Shown one piece after another: positions 1 through 8,665 of a stretch of 64,000 bases of DNA. The position numbers and the translations under genes were made by a program. The notes beneath the pieces were generated by a model. That model worked only from the letters and a program-made list of their open reading frames with translations, was not told where the DNA came from and searched no databases. This stretch comes from Saccharopolyspora galaxeae (GTDB taxonomy: Bacteria; Actinomycetota; Actinomycetes; Mycobacteriales; Pseudonocardiaceae). The stretch spans positions 342,615 through 406,614 of the forward strand of contig NZ_JADDUE010000006.1 in NCBI RefSeq assembly GCF_016526145.1. The letters are read 5' to 3'. Within the stretch, counting starts at the first letter, position 1. Every line of letters begins with the position of its first letter.

Positions 1-532
1 GCAGCATTCCGGTGGTGGGACCGCCGAGCTTGAACTCCAGGTACGGGCCCGTCCGCGCCGTCGAGTGCAGTGCGATCAGGGCGGGGTCGCGCCGGACGAC
101 CTGCAATCCGGCGGAGACCCACCGCGCGGAGTCGGCCGAAGGGTCGGACGAGCCCACCACCACCGAAGCCACCGGCCCGGTGTCCACATCGGACTGCCTG
201 GGTTCGAGCAGGCGGAGTTCGTTGCCCGCCGGGTCGGTCATCTCCTGCCACGGGACGTCTTCGCCCTCATCGGTGAACCGCGCTCCGGCGTTGAACAACC
301 GCAGCAGCGTGTCGCGCTGGTGCTCGTAGGATTCGCTGCGCAGCTCCAGGTGCACGGCGTTCTTGCCCGCCTTGTCCGCCTCCGAGGCCGCGAACCGCAG
401 CTCGACGCCGGGGCCGGTGGGCCGCACGACGTCGTCCGGGCCGACCGTCCACCGCAGCACGTGCGCCCACCAGTGCGCCAGCCGCTGCGGCTCGGGCGCG
501 GCGAACTCGACGGTGAACCCGGTGCCGGTCAT
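1..532 (-). CDS. VOC/glyoxalase-like protein (3' end cut by window)
   Basis: About 177 N-terminal residues are visible and the frame is still open at base 1. The protein starts MTGTGFTVEFAAPEP and contains the paired beta-alpha-beta pattern of the vicinal oxygen chelate superfamily: a first module with NAVHLELRS and DPAGNELRLLEP (the usual DPxGN...L..P metal-site end), then the start of a second, similar module. This looks like the two-module glyoxalase-like proteins common in actinomycetes, which include small-molecule binding and resistance proteins. Substrate cannot be told. The ATG at 532 gives the full first module. Confidence 0.75.
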   Translation of the reverse strand, partial: MTGTGFTVEFAAPEPQRLAHWWAHVLRWTVGPDDVVRPTGPGVELRFAASEADKAGKNAVHLELRSESYEHQRDTLLRLFNAGARFTDEGEDVPWQEMTDPAGNELRLLEPRQSDVDTGPVASVVVGSSDPSADSARWVSAGLQVVRRDPALIALHSTARTGPYLEFKLGGPTTGML

Positions 533-586
533 GAGCCCGGAGGTTAAGCCCTGCTGTTGAACTTGTCTTGCGGGAGAGGCCGGTCG

Positions 587-1735
587 TCAGGCCGCGGAGG
601 CCACCTGCCGCGGCCCGGTCACGGCAGCACCGAGGGCGCTCCGCAGCGCGCGAGCGGCCAGCTGGCGGCGCACCGAACGCGGCGAGAGCTCCGCGAGCAG
701 CCAGCCCACCGCAGCGGGCAGCACCCGCGGCAACCGTTCCGCAGCGCAATGCCCGGCATCGGCGACCAGCCACACCACCGCCTCCGGCCGGTCGCCCAGC
801 GCCGTGGTGTCCCGCAACGGGATGTAGGGGTCGTTGCTGCCGTTGATCGCCAGCAGCGGGCAGCGCCCGATCGAATTCAGCAGGCCCTGCCTGCGCAGCG
901 AGAACTCCTGCGAGAACCGGTTCGACTCGGCGCGGTGCGGCAACTGGTCCAGCCCGAGCGCGTTGCCGATGATCCCGGCCATCCCGCCGGGCAACCCGAG
1001 CACGTCCACCGCCGAACCGTTCGCGCCCACCGGCCCGCCGACCTCGATCGCCGCGTCCACCCGCCCGGTCAGTGCGAGCTTCGCGGCCCAGTGCCCGCCG
1101 AAGCTCAACCCGAGCATCGCCGTTCGCACGCAACCGGTGCGTTCCGCGAGCCGCCGAGCAGCCCCGGCCAGCACCAGATCCGAGTCCGCGGCCAGCGGTA
1201 CCCGCGACTCACCGGTCCCCGGCATGTCGACCGCGGCCACGGTCAACCCGGTGCACAGCGAGATCGCCAGCGCGATGCGATGCAGCTCGATCTTCCAGGT
1301 GTCCACCCCGCCGCACAGCAGCAGCAACTGGTCGCTGACCGCGCGGGGGCGCCGGTACACGTGCGCGACCACGCTGGTGGGCTCGCCGCGGTACGGCACC
1401 TCCACCGCGTAGCGGCGGAACGTCACCGGGAGGCACGCCGAGGCGTGCCGGAAGCACTCCAACTGCCGCTGGTAGGCGTCGTGCCGATCCGAGGTGGCCA
1501 GGCAGGGGAAACGAGCCGCGCCCCAGCACGCCGCGGCGCGCGCCCACTCCTTCGCGGACTCGGCGTGCCTGGCCTCGGAGGCCCACACCGGGACCCAGCC
1601 GCTGCGTCCGCGGCCCCACACGTCGTCGATCCGCTCGCTCGCGCGTGCGATCACGTGCGCGGGGACTCCCCAAGCGCGGAACTGGCGGGCTCGTTCGGCG
1701 AACAGCTCCGTCGCCTGCACGGGAAAGGTGAACAT
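587..1735 (-). CDS. FrsA-like alpha/beta hydrolase (esterase)
   Basis: A 382-residue alpha/beta hydrolase. The nucleophile elbow is GLSFGG (Ser of GxSxG), the acid is probably the Asp of NGSNDPYIP, and the His is in DAGHCAAE near the C-terminus, so the triad appears intact. An N-terminal helical cap of about 130 residues precedes the hydrolase core, as in the FrsA/DUF1100-type esterases often found in actinomycete secondary-metabolite regions. The frame is open further upstream, but the ATG at 1735 has a GGGAGG ribosome site about 10 bases before it and begins a plausible MFTFPVQATELF. No signal peptide is seen, so it is probably cytoplasmic. Substrate unknown. Confidence 0.8.
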   Translation of the reverse strand: MFTFPVQATELFAERARQFRAWGVPAHVIARASERIDDVWGRGRSGWVPVWASEARHAESAKEWARAAACWGAARFPCLATSDRHDAYQRQLECFRHASACLPVTFRRYAVEVPYRGEPTSVVAHVYRRPRAVSDQLLLLCGGVDTWKIELHRIALAISLCTGLTVAAVDMPGTGESRVPLAADSDLVLAGAARRLAERTGCVRTAMLGLSFGGHWAAKLALTGRVDAAIEVGGPVGANGSAVDVLGLPGGMAGIIGNALGLDQLPHRAESNRFSQEFSLRRQGLLNSIGRCPLLAINGSNDPYIPLRDTTALGDRPEAVVWLVADAGHCAAERLPRVLPAAVGWLLAELSPRSVRRQLAARALRSALGAAVTGPRQVASAA

Positions 1736-1910
1736 GCCGCCTCGCCTCCCTGGTTCGGCCGCGGATACGGCGTGCGCAGGGAAAAACCGCCCGCGGTGAG
1801 CCCGATGGTGACGCACCGCGCCGCACCGGCCAAGGATCAGCCGCGCACGCAACCCCAATGTACGTGCGCATTCGTGCGTTGATCTCGCACTGTGCCTCCG
1901 TGCGGGTGGC

Positions 1911-3428
1911 TCAGCCCTCGGCCGGGTAGTGCCAGTTCGCCCCGCTGCCGCGGTACTGCTCGACCGGGATCGGGTGCACCTCCGGCAGCAGGTGGTCCCG
2001 GCACAGCACGCCGCAGAGGTGGTCCACCTCGTGCGCGACCAGCCGCGCGATGCCGCGCTCGAAGATGGTGATCCGCCGCTCGCCGCTGATGTCCTGGTGC
2101 TCCACGTGCACCACCAGCGGCCGCGGGACCAGGCAGCGCACGTCGAAGAAGCTCAGGCAGCCCTCGTACTGCTCGTCGCCCTGCTCGCTCGACTCGATGA
2201 TCCGCGGGTTCAGCAGCGTGATCAGGTCGTCGCTGCCGGGCGGGCGCACGATCGCGGCGGCCCGCTCGATGCCGATCTGCGGCGCGGCGATCCCCATTCC
2301 TTTGCCGAAGGTGTGCGCCTTGGCGATCCGCTGCGTCGCCGCGTGCAGCTCGTTGATCACCCGGCGGGCGTCCTCGGCCTCCGCGGGCAGCGTGAACGGC
2401 CGGGAGGGCCTGCGCAGCATCGGGTCGCCTTCCTGCACGATGCCCAGCGCCGTCATCGTCTCGCTCGGTTTCGGTGGCCCGGAGCGCGCCGCGCGCACGT
2501 GATTGCGGAAATGCCATTCCAGCCGGTAGCGGGCGTGCATCGGCGGATCTTCGGTGGACCACGAGTAGATCGTGCGGTCGTCGTCGTGCCGGGTCTCGAC
2601 CGCGGTCTGGAACGGCATGGACTCCGCGGTCATCGAGGTGTGCAGCCCCCACACCGCCGGGTCCAGATCGGTCGGGAAGTCCAAGGTCACCGATAATCGC
2701 CGGGTCGGCAGTCGCACCGCGCGCCGGAACCAGTGGCCCCACTTGTCGTCGCTGACCGTGTAGGTGTACTCGATCCACGCGCTTTCGCCGGGATACAGCG
2801 GAAATCGGCCGGAGTCGTTGGCGAACAGCAGCCACACCTCCTTGAAGGCGTCCCGGTCGTGCTGCACGCTCCAGCGCATCGGTTCCTGGCGCTGGTCCCC
2901 GTACCACGCCTGAAGATCGACTTCTTCCCAGGTCAGCGGGTTGTCCCGGTAGAGCTGGTTGGAGCGCTCCGGATCGCCGGGAAAGCGGTCCACCGAGATC
3001 CGGATCAGGTAGCGGGTGATCGGCTGCTGACCGTTGTTGACCAGAAGTCGCCGCATGGTGGCGCGGTAGGAACCGTTGTCGTAGAACAGTTCGGCGTGAT
3101 CGTGCTCGACCACCAGACCGCCGGCGGGTTCCACCGGTGCCGGGGGAGCGGGTGGCGGCTTGCGCGGCGCCGGAACCGCGTTCTGCTCCCGCCAGGCCCG
3201 GCGCAGCGAGCCACCGGCGTTCAGGGCGCCGTCGGCGGCCTGGGCGAACTCCCGGGAAGCGTGCTCGCCGCCGCTCTCCACCTTCGACACGTACGACCGG
3301 CTGTAGCCCATCTCCCGCGCCAGCGCCGAGCGCGAGAGTCCCCGCACATCCCGCCACCTGCGGAATTCGGCCACGAACACGTCCTGCTGCGGCGCCGCGT
3401 CGAAGTCCGCTTTCGGTTGGCCGGTCAT
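1911..3428 (-). CDS. XRE-family HTH / peptide deformylase fusion protein
   Basis: A 505-residue fusion. Residues about 18-58 form a Cro/C1-type helix-turn-helix (LSRSALAREMGYSRSYVSK). A middle region of roughly 250 residues (about 90-335), rich in Trp and Tyr, is not recognised. The C-terminal ~170 residues carry all three peptide deformylase motifs: GMGIAAPQ (377-384), EGCLS (422-426, metal Cys 424) and HEVDH (466-470, metal His pair and catalytic Glu), so the active site looks complete. Deformylases remove the N-formyl group from nascent proteins and are normally 160-190 residues without a DNA-binding domain. Possibly a sensor or regulator using the deformylase fold, or a specialised deformylase. 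A cluster of palindromes lies just upstream. ATG at 3428 chosen because it precedes the HTH closely. Confidence 0.85.
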   Translation of the reverse strand: MTGQPKADFDAAPQQDVFVAEFRRWRDVRGLSRSALAREMGYSRSYVSKVESGGEHASREFAQAADGALNAGGSLRRAWREQNAVPAPRKPPPAPPAPVEPAGGLVVEHDHAELFYDNGSYRATMRRLLVNNGQQPITRYLIRISVDRFPGDPERSNQLYRDNPLTWEEVDLQAWYGDQRQEPMRWSVQHDRDAFKEVWLLFANDSGRFPLYPGESAWIEYTYTVSDDKWGHWFRRAVRLPTRRLSVTLDFPTDLDPAVWGLHTSMTAESMPFQTAVETRHDDDRTIYSWSTEDPPMHARYRLEWHFRNHVRAARSGPPKPSETMTALGIVQEGDPMLRRPSRPFTLPAEAEDARRVINELHAATQRIAKAHTFGKGMGIAAPQIGIERAAAIVRPPGSDDLITLLNPRIIESSEQGDEQYEGCLSFFDVRCLVPRPLVVHVEHQDISGERRITIFERGIARLVAHEVDHLCGVLCRDHLLPEVHPIPVEQYRGSGANWHYPAEG

Positions 3429-3462
3429 GAGGACCCCATCGCCGTCGCGTCCGGGCGTGCGT

Positions 3463-3544
3463 GTGCGTGAACGCACCGTGAGCAGTTGCTCAGACTACGC
3501 GCACACCGGGGGTCCGAGGTTCGCTCGAACTCGGGTTCCAGAAC
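3463..3544. promoter_or_regulatory. Cluster of four short palindromes between divergent genes
   Basis: Four inverted repeats with the same two-base centre lie within 82 bases: GTGCGT-GA-ACGCAC (3463-3476), TGAGCA-GT-TGCTCA (3479-3492), GTTCG-CT-CGAAC (3519-3530) and GTTC-CA-GAAC (3535-3544). They sit 35-115 bases upstream of the XRE-deformylase start and about 130-210 bases upstream of the divergent aminotransferase. I infer operator sites, most simply for the HTH domain of the adjacent fusion protein; the half-sites differ, so more than one protein may bind. Confidence 0.45.
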
Positions 3545-3671
3545 GTCGGCGGCAATTTCACGCAGATGGCGGGTAGCTGATCGGACCATGTCAACCGAAG
3601 TCTTTGTTTGCACAACGAGTGCGTGTTCATCGGACGCGTCCCGGTGGCGCCGCGCGGAAGGGGCTGATCAC

Positions 3672-4928
3672 GTGAGCAGCCCGCTGGCCATCCACGGTGG
3701 GCCTCCGGTGCTGCGGACCATGGCGCCGCAGGTGCCGTGGCCGCCGATCGACATCAACACCGCCGTCGCGGTCACCGCCCAGCTCTACAACGCGGTGTCG
3801 CTGCCTGGCCGCACCGGTGTGGTCGCCGAGCTGGAGAGCAGACTCGCGGAGTTCTTCGGCGTGCGCCACGCGGTCGTCACCTCGTCCGGCACCGCGGCGC
3901 TGCACTCCGCCTACGCGGCGCTCGGCCTCGCCGACGGTGACGAGGTGATCGTGCCCGCCTACACCTCGCACGCCACCGCCACGCCACTGCTGCACCTGCG
4001 GGCGAAACCGGTGCTGGTCGACTGCGACGAGCTCGGCAACCTCGACCCGGAACGGGTGCGAGCGGCGATCACTCCGTTCACCAAGGCCATCGTCGCCACG
4101 CACATGTGGGGCGTGCCCGCGCGCATCGAAGCGCTCGCCGACCTCGCCCGGCAGCACGGCATCGCGCTCGTGGAGGACGGTTCGCACGCGCACGGTGCGG
4201 CGATCGGCGGCCAGCGGATCGGCACGTTCGGCAGCATCGCCGCGTTCAGCACGGGCGGGTCGAAACCGCTTTCCGGTGGGGAGGGCGGTTTCGTGCTCAC
4301 CGATGATGATGATTTGTACTACCGGGTGCTGTTGCACGGCCAGGACGGCAGCCGCTGCCGCAGCGAGATCCCGATCGACCACCCGCTGCGCAGGTACGCC
4401 CTCACCGGCACCGGCCTCGCGCACCGGATGCATCCGCTGGCCGCGGCGCTGACGCTCGGCCAGCTCGGCGAACTGGACCGGCGGCTCGGCGGCCGCAGGC
4501 AGATCGCCGCCCGCGTGATCACCGAGCTGCGCGAACTGCCCGGGATCTCGGTGCCCGAGGTGCCCGGCCGCTACGCGCCGTCCTGGTACGCCGTGCCGCT
4601 GCTGCACCGGCCGGAGGAACTGGGCGGATTGCCGGTGGACGCGCTGGTCGCCGCGTTGCGCGCGGAAGGCTGCTTGGAAGTGGACCATCCGCGGGCACCG
4701 CGGCCGCTGAACGAGCACCCGCTGTTCGACGCGCCGAACCGGTTGTTCCCGAACCTCCCGGAGGGCTGGCCGCGCTACCGGCCGGGGCAGTATCCGCGGG
4801 CGGAGCGCAGGCATCGCAACACGCTCACGCTGAAGGTGCCGCACAACGACCCGGAACTGGCCGACGGCTACATCCGCGCGTTCCGCAAGGTGATCACCCA
4901 CCACCGCACGCTGATCGGCCCGGACTAG
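3672..4928 (+). CDS. DegT/DnrJ/EryC1/StrS-family PLP aminotransferase
   Basis: A 418-residue PLP-dependent aminotransferase of the sugar/AHBA-synthase type. The start region matches the family (PLAIHGGPPV), followed by SSGTAALH (phosphate-binding loop), VEDGSHAHGA (Asp for the pyridine nitrogen) and the cofactor lysine in GGSKPLSGGEGG. Family members transaminate keto-sugars of nucleotide sugars or form 3-amino-5-hydroxybenzoate. No sugar or ansamycin cluster surrounds it, so the substrate is open. GTG at 3672 has GGAAGGGG about 8 bases upstream and begins exactly where family proteins begin; the longer open frame upstream is not conserved-looking. It is divergent from the XRE-deformylase gene. 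Confidence 0.87.
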   Translation: MSSPLAIHGGPPVLRTMAPQVPWPPIDINTAVAVTAQLYNAVSLPGRTGVVAELESRLAEFFGVRHAVVTSSGTAALHSAYAALGLADGDEVIVPAYTSHATATPLLHLRAKPVLVDCDELGNLDPERVRAAITPFTKAIVATHMWGVPARIEALADLARQHGIALVEDGSHAHGAAIGGQRIGTFGSIAAFSTGGSKPLSGGEGGFVLTDDDDLYYRVLLHGQDGSRCRSEIPIDHPLRRYALTGTGLAHRMHPLAAALTLGQLGELDRRLGGRRQIAARVITELRELPGISVPEVPGRYAPSWYAVPLLHRPEELGGLPVDALVAALRAEGCLEVDHPRAPRPLNEHPLFDAPNRLFPNLPEGWPRYRPGQYPRAERRHRNTLTLKVPHNDPELADGYIRAFRKVITHHRTLIGPD

Positions 4929-5058
4929 CCTCGATCGCCCAGCCGCCCGTCACGAGCGGGCACCCGCTGCTGTTGAGATGCCTGCTGCTCGGATCCACTG
5001 AGGACAGTCGCGCGCTCTGCCGGTTCGCTTCGTCGACGGCCCAGCGGCGCGCGGGAGG

Positions 5059-5661
5059 CTAGAGCCAGTCGTGTTCGCGGGCGTAGCGGGCGGCTTCGTG
5101 GCGGGTGCGGGTCTGGGTTTTCTGCATCGCGTTCGAGAGGTAGTTGCGGACCGTTCCCTCCGCGAGGTGCAGCCGAGCGGCGGTGTCGGCGGCGGAGAAC
5201 CCGTCGCGGGTGGCGCGCAGGACGTCGAGCTCGCGGTCGGTGAGCGGGCAGTCGTCGACGACGGCGAGCGCGGAGACCTCCGAGTCGATCCAGCGCTTGC
5301 CCGCGTGCAGCGTCTTGATCACCGAGGTGATGTGCGCGGGTTCGGCCGACTTGCTGACGAAGCCCTGCACGCCGAGCTTCAGCGCCTTGCGCAGCACGCC
5401 GGGCCGGGCGTGGCGGGTGAGCATGAGGACCACCTGCTGCGGCCGCGCCCTGCGGATCTCGGCGACGGCGCCGAGCCCGTCCACCCGCGGCATCTCCAGA
5501 TCGATCACCAGCACGTCCGGCTCGTGCCGCAGCGTGGCGGCCACCGCGGATTCGCCGTCCTCGGCCTCGGCGAGCACGGTGATCTCGCCCTCCAGCGGTA
5601 GCAGGGCCGCCAATGCCTTGCGCAGCAAGGCTTCGTCGTCGGCTAGCACCACCGTGGTCAT
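5059..5661 (-). CDS. NarL/DesR-like response regulator
   Basis: A 200-residue response regulator. The receiver domain has the acidic pair (VVLADDEALL), the phospho-acceptor Asp in DVLVIDLEMPRVDG and the conserved Lys in GFVSKSAEP. A LuxR/NarL helix-turn-helix follows (LTDRELDVL...TVRNYLSNAMQKTQTR). Its start overlaps the stop of the upstream histidine kinase by four bases (ATGA), so the two are translationally coupled and form one two-component system. DesR-type regulators typically control membrane-lipid or efflux genes; here the nearest divergent gene is a secreted peptidase. Confidence 0.93.
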   Translation of the reverse strand: MTTVVLADDEALLRKALAALLPLEGEITVLAEAEDGESAVAATLRHEPDVLVIDLEMPRVDGLGAVAEIRRARPQQVVLMLTRHARPGVLRKALKLGVQGFVSKSAEPAHITSVIKTLHAGKRWIDSEVSALAVVDDCPLTDRELDVLRATRDGFSAADTAARLHLAEGTVRNYLSNAMQKTQTRTRHEAARYAREHDWL

Positions 5662-6800
5662 CGGTTCTCCTTCCGAGCAGGCCGGGCGGGGAAGGTCGCC
5701 GTGGTCCGGAACCGGCCGTCCCGCCGGGAGACCTCCAGCTCGCCGCCGTTGTCCGCGAGGCGTTGGCGCAGCGTGGAAAGCCCGCTCAGTTCCGGCGGCC
5801 CGGTCTCGTGCGCGCCGTCGTTGACGATGGTGATCCCGGAGGCCGACAGCGTGATCCGCACCTGGCGCGCTTGGGCGTGGCGCAGGATGTTGGTCGTCGT
5901 CTCGCGCAGGACCTGGCCGAGCAGTTCCCCCGCGTGCGGATCGGCGTCGGCTTCGCGGTCGATGTGCACGAAGATTCCCGCGGCCTCGAAGAGGTTCTTC
6001 GCGTTCTCCAGCTCCGCGGACAGGTTCAGCTGCCGCTGGGCGTGGGCGAGTTCCTTGGTCTGCGCAATGGTGTCGCCGACCAGGGCGTGCACCTCGCCCA
6101 GTTCCTCGCGTGCCCGGCCGGGATCGCGGTCGAGCAGCTTCTCGGCGAGCGCGACCTTCAGCTTGACCACGTGCAGGGTGTGGCCCTGGATGTCGTGCAG
6201 GTCGCTGGCGAACCGCATCCGCTCCCGCATGACCGCCAGCTCCGCCTCGCGCTGCCTGGACTGCTCACGCTCGACGATCAGGTCGGAGAACTTCTGGTTG
6301 AGCAACGCGAACACGGTCGCCACCGGGACGGTGAGCAGCGGCACCACGACGTAATGGAAGGCGCGTCCGCCCGGGTCGTCGCCGAACACGAGCAGATTCG
6401 TCGAGCCCAGCGCGGCGATGAACACGCACAGCGCGGAAAGGGTCGCGAGCCGACGGCGGGGCAGCTGCGGGATCAGCAACGACACCACGACGCAGATGCC
6501 GTAGACCGCGGCGGAGCTGTCCGTCAGCGCCCCGGCCAGCCAGGTGGCCGCGGTCACGACCAGGCAAGGCCGGGCGACGCGGCGGGAATCGTCCGCAGTC
6601 CAGCGCTCGGCCAGCACCAACGCGGCCGCCATTCCCACGAGCTGGAGGAGGACGTGTCCCCACGAGCGTGCGGTGAACGCCAGGAACACGCCGACGACGA
6701 TCAGCGGCGGGAGCGTCGAGAACAGGTTCAGCGAGCGCACCCGGTCCTGCACGGCACGGCCGGTCCAGGTCCGGCGGTCCACCGGCAGCGCGGTTGGCAT
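5658..6800 (-). CDS. DesK-like sensor histidine kinase
   Basis: A 380-residue sensor kinase. The N-terminal half has about five hydrophobic segments with almost no external loop, as in DesK-type intramembrane sensors. The HisKA_3 box is FASDLHDIQGHTLHVV (phospho-acceptor His in LHDIQGH), followed by a short HATPase with an N-box (NILRHAQA) and a glycine-rich end (LSGLSTLRQRLADNGG). ATG at 6800 was chosen over an in-frame ATG 69 bases upstream because GGAGG lies 8 bases before it. It is coupled to the downstream response regulator and divergent from the peptidase gene at 7012. Confidence 0.92.
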   Translation of the reverse strand: MPTALPVDRRTWTGRAVQDRVRSLNLFSTLPPLIVVGVFLAFTARSWGHVLLQLVGMAAALVLAERWTADDSRRVARPCLVVTAATWLAGALTDSSAAVYGICVVVSLLIPQLPRRRLATLSALCVFIAALGSTNLLVFGDDPGGRAFHYVVVPLLTVPVATVFALLNQKFSDLIVEREQSRQREAELAVMRERMRFASDLHDIQGHTLHVVKLKVALAEKLLDRDPGRAREELGEVHALVGDTIAQTKELAHAQRQLNLSAELENAKNLFEAAGIFVHIDREADADPHAGELLGQVLRETTTNILRHAQARQVRITLSASGITIVNDGAHETGPPELSGLSTLRQRLADNGGELEVSRRDGRFRTTATFPARPARKENR

Positions 6801-6859
6801 GGTCCTCCGAGGTCGGACGGTTCCCTGCCGATCATCTCTGCCGCGCCGGGTCGCCACCA

Positions 6860-6912
6860 GTGACGTCACGTCAGGTCTCGGTGGCCAGGAACGTCACGGC
6901 GCACCGGTGACG
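6860..6912. promoter_or_regulatory. Repeated GTGACG/CGTCAC motifs in divergent promoter region
   Basis: Between the histidine kinase and the secreted peptidase lies a perfect palindrome GTGACGTCAC (6860-6869), immediately followed by a further ACGTCA, then ACGTCACG (6891-6898) and GGTGACG (6906-6912). The repeated GTGACG half-site in both orientations suggests a binding region for a dimeric regulator, plausibly the NarL-type regulator encoded at 5059-5661, controlling one or both genes. Confidence 0.4.
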
Positions 6913-7011
6913 CCGCCGCACTACTGCGCGGGCGCGGATCTCGCTGGAATCGGGCAGCACGACGAGATCGACGACCTGGCGGTGGTTCTCCCACCGCGGA
7001 AAGGAAATCCG

Positions 7012-8481
7012 ATGCGAAAACTTGCGCTGCCGGTGGCCTTCGCCGCCGTCGCCGCGGCGACCGCGGTGCTGGTCCCGGCGGTGTCCGCCGCGCCTGCGGC
7101 TCCGGAGGAGCTGAACTGGGGGCCGTGCCCGGACACCGGCATCCCGACGCCGGACCTGGAATGCACGACGGTGCAAGTGCCCCTGGACTACGCGGATCCG
7201 GACGGCCGCAAGATCGACCTCGCGATCTCGCGGCTGCCGAGCAAGAACCCGGACAAGCGACGCGGCGTGCTGCTGACCAATCCGGGCGGTCCCGGCGGTG
7301 CGGGCCTGAACTACCCGCAGCTGCTGACGAACCCGGCTTTCCCGGCGCCGCTGCCGCAAGGCGTGCGCGAGCAGTACGACGTGATCGGCATCGACCCGCG
7401 CGGCGTCGGGCACAGCGACCCGGTGACCTGCGACCTGACACCGGAGCAGCTGGCGATCGGCAACCTGCCGTACGCGAACGGCCCGGCGGACGTCGTGCGG
7501 CAGGCGGAGGTCGCGAAGGCGGAAGCCAGGCAGTGCGCGGACTCCGCGACCGGATCGATGCTGCCGCACATGACCACGGCGAACACCGCGCGGGACATGG
7601 ACCGGGTCCGCGCGGCGCTCGGTGAGTCCAAGGTGTCCTACCTCGGCGCGTCGTACGGGACGTACCTGGGCGCGGTCTACACGACGATGTTCCCGCAGCG
7701 CAGCGACCGGTTCGTGCTGGACAGCAACCTCGGCCCGGGCGGCTACGACATCGAAGCGATGCGCGGCTTCGGCCGCGGCATGCAGGACCGGTTCCCGGAC
7801 TTCGCGAAGTTCGCCGCCGCGCACCCGGAGCACGGGCTGGGCACGACTCCTGCCGAGGTGACCGCCAAGTACCACGAGCTGGCCGACCGGCTGGACCGGA
7901 ATCCTGTCGCGGGCTACGACGGATCGATCTTCCGCGGCATGACGTTCACCTTGTTGTACAACGACGATCTGGGCACGTTGGCGCAGGGGTGGCGCGCCCT
8001 CGATCACGGCGAGGACCCGAAGCTGCCGGGTGGCGTCCCGACCGCGACGGACAACGTCATGGCCGCGCGGTTCGCCGTGGTCTGCGGCGAGTCGGATTGG
8101 CCGCGGTCGGTGCAGAGCTACCAGCGGGACGTGGCGGTCGACCGGAAGCGGTACCCGCTGATCGGCGCGGCCGCCGCGAACATCTCGGCGTGCGCGTACT
8201 GGTCGAAACCGGCGGCAGAGCCCCAGGTGCGGATCACCGACCGCGGCCCGTCGAACGTCCTCATGGTGCAGAACGAGCGGGACCCGGGAACACCGCTGGC
8301 CGGCGCCCGCGAGCTGCGCTCGGCGCTCGGCGACCGCGCCCGGATGGTGACGGCCGATCAGGGCGGGCACGGCGTCTACGTGTTCGGGGCCAACCAGTGC
8401 GCGAACAACGCGGTGAACGACTTCCTGGTCACCGGTGCGCGACCCGAGCAGGATTCCTCCTGCGCGGCGGAATCCCGCTGA
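7012..8481 (+). CDS. Secreted S33-type alpha/beta hydrolase (tripeptidyl aminopeptidase-like)
   Basis: A 489-residue exported hydrolase. The signal peptide MRKLALPVAFAAVA ends in VSAAPAAP, a good signal peptidase I site. The family pattern WGPCP...LECTTVQVPLDY, NPGGPGGAG and the elbow GASYGTYLG mark the Streptomyces Tap/SlpD group. The Asp is in NERDPGTPL and the His in GGHGVYVFG, so the triad is complete. It probably trims tri- or dipeptides from extracellular proteins. ATG at 7012 has AAGGAAA seven bases upstream. A second, lipid-anchored member of the family is encoded at 56657-58228. Confidence 0.9.
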   Translation: MRKLALPVAFAAVAAATAVLVPAVSAAPAAPEELNWGPCPDTGIPTPDLECTTVQVPLDYADPDGRKIDLAISRLPSKNPDKRRGVLLTNPGGPGGAGLNYPQLLTNPAFPAPLPQGVREQYDVIGIDPRGVGHSDPVTCDLTPEQLAIGNLPYANGPADVVRQAEVAKAEARQCADSATGSMLPHMTTANTARDMDRVRAALGESKVSYLGASYGTYLGAVYTTMFPQRSDRFVLDSNLGPGGYDIEAMRGFGRGMQDRFPDFAKFAAAHPEHGLGTTPAEVTAKYHELADRLDRNPVAGYDGSIFRGMTFTLLYNDDLGTLAQGWRALDHGEDPKLPGGVPTATDNVMAARFAVVCGESDWPRSVQSYQRDVAVDRKRYPLIGAAAANISACAYWSKPAAEPQVRITDRGPSNVLMVQNERDPGTPLAGARELRSALGDRARMVTADQGGHGVYVFGANQCANNAVNDFLVTGARPEQDSSCAAESR

Positions 8482-8495
8482 ACGAGCTCGGACGA

Positions 8496-8530
8496 AACCC
8501 GGCCGATCGCCATCCGCGGTCGGCCGGGTT
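8496..8530 (+). terminator. Hairpin terminator after the peptidase gene
   Basis: A perfect 11-bp inverted repeat AACCCGGCCGA ... TCGGCCGGGTT with a 13-base loop starts 14 bases after the peptidase stop codon. No U-tract follows, which is usual for high-GC actinomycete terminators. Confidence 0.65.
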
Positions 8531-8665
8531 CGCGTTCGGCGGCGAGTCCGCACGCGGAACCGGAGCCTGTCGGGCGGGGCGTGCACACCATCGGCATTCG
8601 ATAGGCCCGCGCATCAGGTGTAGAAGTGGATGCCGAGATCAGGACGCACCGGCGGGAGGACGCGG

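Noticed and set aside
4929..5058. A gene or strong terminator between the aminotransferase and the response regulator
   Set aside because: Only a weak 5-bp GCCCG/CGGGC pairing is visible and no frame with a ribosome site.
6801..6869. N-terminal extension of the histidine kinase to 6869
   Set aside because: The extension is Arg-rich and runs into the GTGACG repeat region; the ATG at 6800 has a good ribosome site.
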